Part shown: positions 58,078-64,000 of the stretch, in pieces
Position numbering within the stretch: the first letter of the stretch is position 1
How the letters are laid out: each line of letters begins with the position of its first letter
Assembly (NCBI GenBank): GCA_036346255.1
Contig: CM070638.1
Coordinates: forward strand, 43,524,394-43,588,393
Reading direction: 5' to 3'
DNA length: 64,000 nucleotides
Source: Ampelocalamus luodianensis
Taxonomy: Eukaryota; Streptophyta; Magnoliopsida; Poales; Poaceae
Position numbers and translations under genes: made by a program
Notes under the pieces: generated by a model
What the model saw: only the letters and a program-made list of their open reading frames with translations
What the model was told of the DNA's origin: nothing
The model's database searches: none

Positions 58078-61000
58078 TGTGAGGACCCGGTTTATTCGGT
58101 TTGTAATGCTTAACCAACCACGGTCCTAGCATCACAAATCAAATAAAGCGATCCTCGAATATGTATACTTCGACGATATACACACCGGTACAAAATTAGA
58201 CATCAACTCCATTCCACACATAGAGTCCAAACACAACACTACCAAGCGAAAGATAAACAAATAGTATAGCTATTACAGGACAAAGGCCGGCCGGCCCAAA
58301 AGATACACAAATAACAAAACGACGGCGGAAGCAAAAGTGCCATAAGATGGCTATAAACAAAGCCAATCGGTGTGCCTTCAACCCACAAGGCATCGGCCAG
58401 GACCGCCAAGACTAGTCGTCACCCACGAGCGGCAGCCTGACTCACGAAGTGAGGCCCCGAGGCTCACCTTCTTCTCTGCAACAAAAACATTAAGCAAAGC
58501 ACACGAGTACAAAGATTGTCTTTGTACCGCAAGACGACGTGTGAACTAGCGGACTGTTCATATGCTACATGCGAGCTTATTTGGTGGAGGTCATATGTTT
58601 CATTTGCATAAAGCCAATTTTCATTTGCAATAAGGTATCTGATTTTAAAGGCAAGTTTGCAATTCATTTTTAAGATTGAAATAACGATAAAGATAATAAT
58701 AACAAAAGCGAAAGATAAACAACCTAGAAGTGACTATCCCAATAGTCACCACAACAATAACACGAATCCCGATTCGTACCACCCATCAAATTTTAATTTA
58801 AATGTTGTAGTCTAGTTCTTACGGGCGTATCCGAGCGTGTCCATAACCTAGGGCGAGGCTATTCGAATAGTTTTAACCTGGGGTGTACCAATGTACCACA
58901 CTTGGACCGCCTTTAAGCGAAGCACACTTCGAAGGTATCTGTACTGACTAAGTCCTCGAGACTGTTTCCAATATTGTGTATTAACTACGAGCAGCTCGTA
59001 TGGATAGAAATCCATACGCTTACATGGTAAAGCGAAAAGACAACTACCCGCTCGGGATAAAGCTTTTGGACAACTACCATGCTCCCACCTCCGTCCCTCC
59101 TGCGGCCTCTGCGACCGAGCCAATACACGCCAAAGTACTAGGTCAGAGAGGTCCCATATACTCTAGTGTGGTTGTACGCAAAATGCTCGATGCGGTGGCG
59201 CAAGTAACTCGGTCCTTAAGCGGCTCGGGCACCTTTCGATCACACCCAACAGATCACACCAACATACCATTGTGCCCAAGTCTAAATTATTTTGTTTTCA
59301 TTTTTAGTTTTGCAATTAAACATAGCGAAATGCTAAAACATAAAGCTATAGTAAATTTTGTGTGATCAAGGTTACCGACTAAAGTCGATAACACTTGATT
59401 CTACCGATAGCTAAGCATGTCTAAGCAAGTTGACCGGATCTACTAAGTGACAAGAGATCATCCCGATCTCTAATCACGACAAATAACCTAAGCTCGGGTA
59501 GTAGAGATTAATATTTTGTCTACAGGATATGCGACTACGGTTTAACTAATCAATTTTAACACAAATTAAGCAATGCATACATACAGTGAAACAAAATATT
59601 AATCTTTAAAATCTTGGGATTAAACATGATCAAGCGCTTGCACAGTTCTTTGTTGCTCAATATGGTGCGGAGGATCGTCCTCGGGGTTGCGCAAATATCG
59701 AATCCTAACGATTTGAACAAGCAGCAGAATAAGAACGAATAACAAGCAAAACTCAAACATCACATACAAACACCAATATATACACCAAGGCTAGACTATC
59801 ACAAAGAATGACAAACAATTGCTACAGAGACCCACCCACCTTTGCTAGGTTAACCACAAAATCAAACCTCTAGCATGATTTAAACTTTGGACGAGACTTT
59901 GATGGTGATTGTGTGCACATCTATTATTTAATCATCAAGTTAATATATCAACAACAGCTAGCTTCTCTAACTCAACCATTATTAAGCGATATTACGAAAC
60001 TACAAAAGCTATTGACAACACTAACGATCAAGTATCCAACTATGAGATGCTAAACAAAGTTCTAAATGAGTTTGGGCTTTAATAAAATTCAGCTACTAAC
60101 ACACCTAAGCAACATGCCAACATTTTGCAAGGTTAACACAATTCGGCATGCCATTACACCAAATCTAAGCTGCCGATAAACCCAAAGTGCAGAGACAATA
60201 AAATGAGCATTAACTATCCCTTATGAACAAACATGACAACAAGAGCTTAGAACTAAAAGATGCTAACTAATTTCATGCTAACCACCACCACAAAGGAGAC
60301 ATCAAGTTTAACAAAACCTAATAGCAAGCATGATACCAATTTTGGTTCACGACAACAGAATAAGCGACAACAAAGAAACATACGAGAGAACTAGAACTAT
60401 AATACTTTCAAACCTCCAATACCAACTTTGATCATGCATGAGAGTGAGCTAAGAGCAATCATAAACATGATTAGCAGCTAACTACAATGCTTGAGAGGTG
60501 GGGCCTAATGTGATGAAACAGAGATGGCACGATCGAAGAAACGAGAGGATCGAGTGCTCTGGACACTCGAAACGGCCGGCGAAGGAGTGGCGGCGAGTGT
60601 GCGACGACCAAAATGGGTCGCCAGAGGTTCTTGAAGCTAAGGATGGTCGCGGGAAGCCGGAGATGTCTTGGGGTGCGCGGCGAACGAACACGGCGGCGGT
60701 GGGGGTGACAAGGTGCGTATGCGAGAGGTAAACAATGAAAGTTAGCGCGCATGAGCATCGGTGAGTTACGAGAACTCAGGAATGACGCTGGAGCTCAAGA
60801 GGTGCCGGAGATGGCCGGCGAGAACCATGGCGGCGATTAAGGGGTCACCGAGGAGGAGCAACTTTGAGCAAAAATAGGGAAAAGAGAGACGGAGATAGCT
60901 TGAGTGAGTGCACTAGATGGTGCTAGCGCGAGCAATTGCCCAAGGAACCAACTCACCGGAGATGAGGACGATGATCCAACTTTCGGCGAAGAAGAGGATA

Positions 61001-62248
61001 CCAAATTCAATGGCCCCTGCGAGTGAAACACAAAATTAGTGAGGAAATCATGATAGGGATGCGGAACACGATGTGACGCAAAGAAGGATGATCTTCATGG
61101 TTGTGGTGCGACACGGCGGGCGGCACGGCCGTGAACAGCGGTGCGCACTACTACTATTTGAGCTCGGGAAGGTAACGGAGGCGTGAAGTGGTCTTAGGGT
61201 GTCCAAAGGAGGATAAGAGAGCTTTGCGAGAGCTTAAGTAGGGAAGAGGCGGAGAAATCGAGGCGGAGCTTCTCGCACCGAGACGCAAAGGAGAAAAAGC
61301 GGCGAGTCGGGGGTAGATGTGGCGATAAATGCCACACGGGGTATGGGCTTAGCGGCGGGAGATGCGGCGAGGTGAAGCGCGCGAAACCAAGAATGGGCGG
61401 CGAGGCGAGGTGGCGCATGCATGCTTGCCGCGCACTGCTGACACGAACGAGAGGTAGGTGGCGACCGGCGAGTGGGACCCCTGGCTTTGGCGATGGCAGC
61501 GGCGCGCGAACCAGGCGCACGGTGCAATTAGGTGGTACGGCTCGATCGAGAATCGTCGGCCGTTGGATCTAAAATGAGCGGTCGAGATGGATGTATGCAT
61601 TCGGACGGTCGGTTGCGCCCGCGAGCGTGGATCGTCGCGATGCACAACGGACGGTCACGATTGATTAGATTCGCGGTGCGATTAGTTGGCGCGACCGAGC
61701 CAAGTGGTGCGAGTCGGACTCGAGCGAGAGGTTGGGTCGAGCGAGGAACGATGATTTTGGATTTGATTTAAAAGACAGAGAAGGTTTGGGAATTTTAGAG
61801 GTAGCTCCTGAGCTCCAAAAATTTCTAAATTTTTATGGTAGCTACTAGGGACAGAGGACAACCTTGTATAATTTTTCTAGAACTTTTATGCACTGAATTG
61901 TTCTAGAGAAAATTCACAAGCTGCTGTCTGAGGAGTTTGACCAGATTTCAAACAGAGTTGACTTGGCCATTTGAAATAGCAAACAAAATCTAAAAATTGT
62001 GAAATAATTCAGGGAGGTAGATAGGATGATCAAGATGGTAGGAAAAATAATTTCAGAGGATGATCACAAGTTTGAAAGCTAAGAACTTGCTGACAACAAT
62101 CTCCATTCACAATAATTTAATTCTAGAAAATGGAAATTGCTAGGGAAAAATGTAGGAACTTTCAAATGATTTGAAGAGACAACAAAAGTTTTTATTTCTC
62201 CTCAAAATTTTACATTTGAAATACAAACCCTAAGTTAGGGCTGTTACA
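58078..62248 (-). repeat. 5' LTR of the gypsy element (right copy)
   Basis: A 4,171-bp partner of the left LTR with the same termini. Long blocks of hundreds of bases are identical. Differences are clustered as small indels or scrambled triplets at CTG, CAG, CCG and CCGG sites. Confidence 0.93.
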
Positions 62249-62253
62249 ATTAG

Positions 62254-63908
62254 AACTAATGTTTCCTATTCATTTAGAAGATTCATGGTTTCGCAGTGTT
62301 AGTTTCATGTACAATTATTACTCATGAATGTTGGTATATACATTGTCAGTTTGCATCTTCTGAGTACTTACCAATCTATTTGTCTTTAGTCCATTTATCT
62401 ATGCCTTCGTGTAGTTATCATTTGTGAATCGACGGTGTATGCCTCATGCATTGTTGCTATTTGTGATAATTTGATTTCCATGCATCTATCAGACCACACC
62501 AGGGGGTTTCAATTGTAAGAAGGAACAAAATGGAAGCTAAGTGAATTAGATGTGTTATGGTTTGTCTAAGTACCAACACAGGATAGCATAGCCTCCGCCA
62601 AGCCCCCTTCGTTATCCTAATTGGATGCATTTCCTATTTACTATAGTACCCAGTATAACTAAAGCGTTAGTGAATTTCAATATTTCCCTTATTTACATCA
62701 TTGTATAGAATGAAAAAAATGAAAAAAAAATAGAGTAAAGCTAAGTGAATTAGATGTGTTATGGTTTGTCTAAGTACCAACACAGGATAGCATAGCCTCC
62801 GCCAAGCTCCCCTCGTTATCCTAATTGGATGCATTTCCTATTTCCCTTATTTACATCATTGTATAGAATGAAAAAAAAATGAAAAAACAGAGTACCATTT
62901 GTGTTTCCTCTCATGTAAGACGTGTATGTTCTGCATGAGTATACCGATGGCGTGGTATAGTCAAGGGCTTAGCGGTCATATATTTCTATACCAAGTAATC
63001 CTAATTTTCCATATAGTAAGCTACATCTTTGTCATGTGCTCTTTTAAATAGGAAAGCCTTGCCTCGATTTAGTAAATGGTCACCATTTATTTGGTATGGT
63101 TGAAATTACACGTCCATAGTCATTTTGAGGAAATATTACATTCAAGTAAAAAGGTTCACCATTGGGGGGTATTGCAGCTTGGATGGAATTATACGTCCAC
63201 AGTAATTTTCTCCCTCTTGATTGGAGTCAATCAAGTGAACCCATGTATGTGACAATTTTTTTTCCTTTTTGGGAAAGATGTAATATGAGGTTTTCATTGG
63301 TTCAAAAATTTTAATCTTGTACTCTTTATTTTGGTTTCAGTTATCTAGGCTACATGATCCGCAACATTACAAATTGTGGAGTTTGCTTGGAGCTGACTTC
63401 CAGTTTTTAGTTTCTAGCATAGAACTCGCGAGAACAAGTTTGAGTACGATAACAAGCTGGTGAAGTTGCCTTGTATGTGATGTTGACGTGAATGAGTGCA
63501 AGGCAGAGGTATCTAAAGTTGCACAAGTTGTAAAAGTTTATAAAGTCGGTTGCAATTAGCTAGATGTACAAAACTTGGTTGTAATGGAATGTATAAGGTT
63601 TTATAGCATGTACTAGCTCCTTGGATTTGTTGTATTGAATGGATAATTTTGTTGTAGTTGAATATGTTAGTTAATTTTTTTAGAACAAGGATCAGGTTAA
63701 TGTGGTGTTCAATATATGTGCACAAATTATTGAATAGGTGTTCTTGCCTCGAATACCTCTTTGCCCTTTTGATGACGATGTGTTCCAGTTTGTCAAAATT
63801 CTCTCCTAATGGTCTCATCGTCCTTTTTTTTCTTCATTTTTTTACTTAGCGGAGACAATCGTTGGAAAACATACAAGCAAACATCAATGAGGCGTATGAT
63901 GCCTCAAG

Positions 63909-63910
<2 letters not shown>
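62254..63910. other. Flank right of the gypsy element
   Basis: AT-rich DNA continuing from the sequence left of 49224 once the element is removed. No open frame with a recognisable domain on either strand. Confidence 0.5.
62534..62895 (+). repeat. Tandem duplication of a 204-bp unit
   Basis: Copy 1 (62534-62737) and copy 2 (from 62738) share 'aagctaagtgaattagatgt' and the next 100 bases nearly perfectly. Copy 2 lacks an internal block of about 45 bases that holds 'cccagtataactaaagcg'. Both end in A-rich 'atgaaaaaaa' runs. Confidence 0.9.

Positions 63911-63968
<58 letters not shown>
63911..63968. repeat. (AT)n microsatellite
   Basis: About 58 bases of uninterrupted AT dinucleotides near the window end. 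Confidence 0.97.
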
Positions 63969-63971
<3 letters not shown>

Positions 63972-64000
63972 GTCATGATTTTGCTAGTCGAAAGAATCAA

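Larger units (their letters stand above)
49229..62248 (-). mobile_element. Complete Ty3/gypsy retrotransposon, Tekay/Del-type chromovirus
   Basis: A 13,020-bp element bounded by perfect ATTAG duplications (49224-49228 and 62249-62253). LTRs of 4,170 and 4,171 bp are almost free of simple substitutions. The 4.68-kb interior reads gag, protease, RT, RNase H, integrase, chromodomain on the minus strand. Order, initiator-Met primer site, very long LTRs and chromodomain end fit the Tekay/Del lineage. The coding region is split into many frames by small indels, which I suspect are largely sequencing artefacts (see findings). A young insertion age is inferred from LTR similarity. Confidence 0.93.

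Overview
This is plant nuclear DNA and almost certainly a rice (Oryza) genome. The evidence is split GT-AG genes with a GC-rich first exon, a microRNA whose mature sequence matches the rice miR169n/o form as I remember it, and dense nested grass transposons (Ty1/copia, Ty3/gypsy chromovirus, CACTA, Mutator-like, hAT, Tourist-like MITEs, a LINE). There are no operons, phage or CRISPR. Most of the window is transposon, much of it layered.

Layout: 1-1443 is a GC-rich duplicated stretch and a MITE. 1444-8524 is a decayed Ty1/copia element with both LTRs. 8525-12490 holds the one well-supported protein gene, a five-exon MORF8/RIP1-like organellar RNA-editing factor with an apparent 2-base deletion at the end of exon 3. 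12500-18980 is a decayed plant-mobile-domain region split by a solo gypsy LTR with perfect target duplication. 18981-25449 is an old LTR carrying a nested copia-type LTR and two CACTA elements, one with a captured F-box-like gene. 25450-27373 holds a MIR169 gene whose TATA box lies 64 bases from the LTR end. 27379-30924 is another solo LTR. 30930-33000 holds minisatellites and a second plant-mobile-domain remnant. 34094-36528 holds two Mutator-type elements of one family, the larger carrying gene-like DNA. 36784-37497 is a TIR element with a Tourist-like MITE nested in it. 38519-41075 is a solo LTR. 41230-43540 holds a LINE fragment and a hAT transposase remnant. 44080-46684 is an LTR fragment with a minisatellite and a MITE. 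46685 may be a Helitron 5' end. 49229-62248 is a complete, apparently young 13-kb Ty3/gypsy Tekay/Del-type element on the minus strand with 4.17-kb LTRs. 62249-64000 is its flank, with a tandem duplication and an (AT)n tract.

Two points matter most. First, MIR169 (known in the family to target NF-YA mRNAs) and the MORF gene (mitochondrial/plastid C-to-U editing) both have transposon LTRs within about 60-300 bases upstream. Second, the two LTRs of the young gypsy element differ mainly by small indels at CTG/CAG/CCG sites, and its primer-binding site lacks one base at such a site. This looks like a base-calling artefact at CHG-methylated cytosines, so frameshifts in methylated DNA here should be treated with suspicion. 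I found no convincing undescribed biological system.
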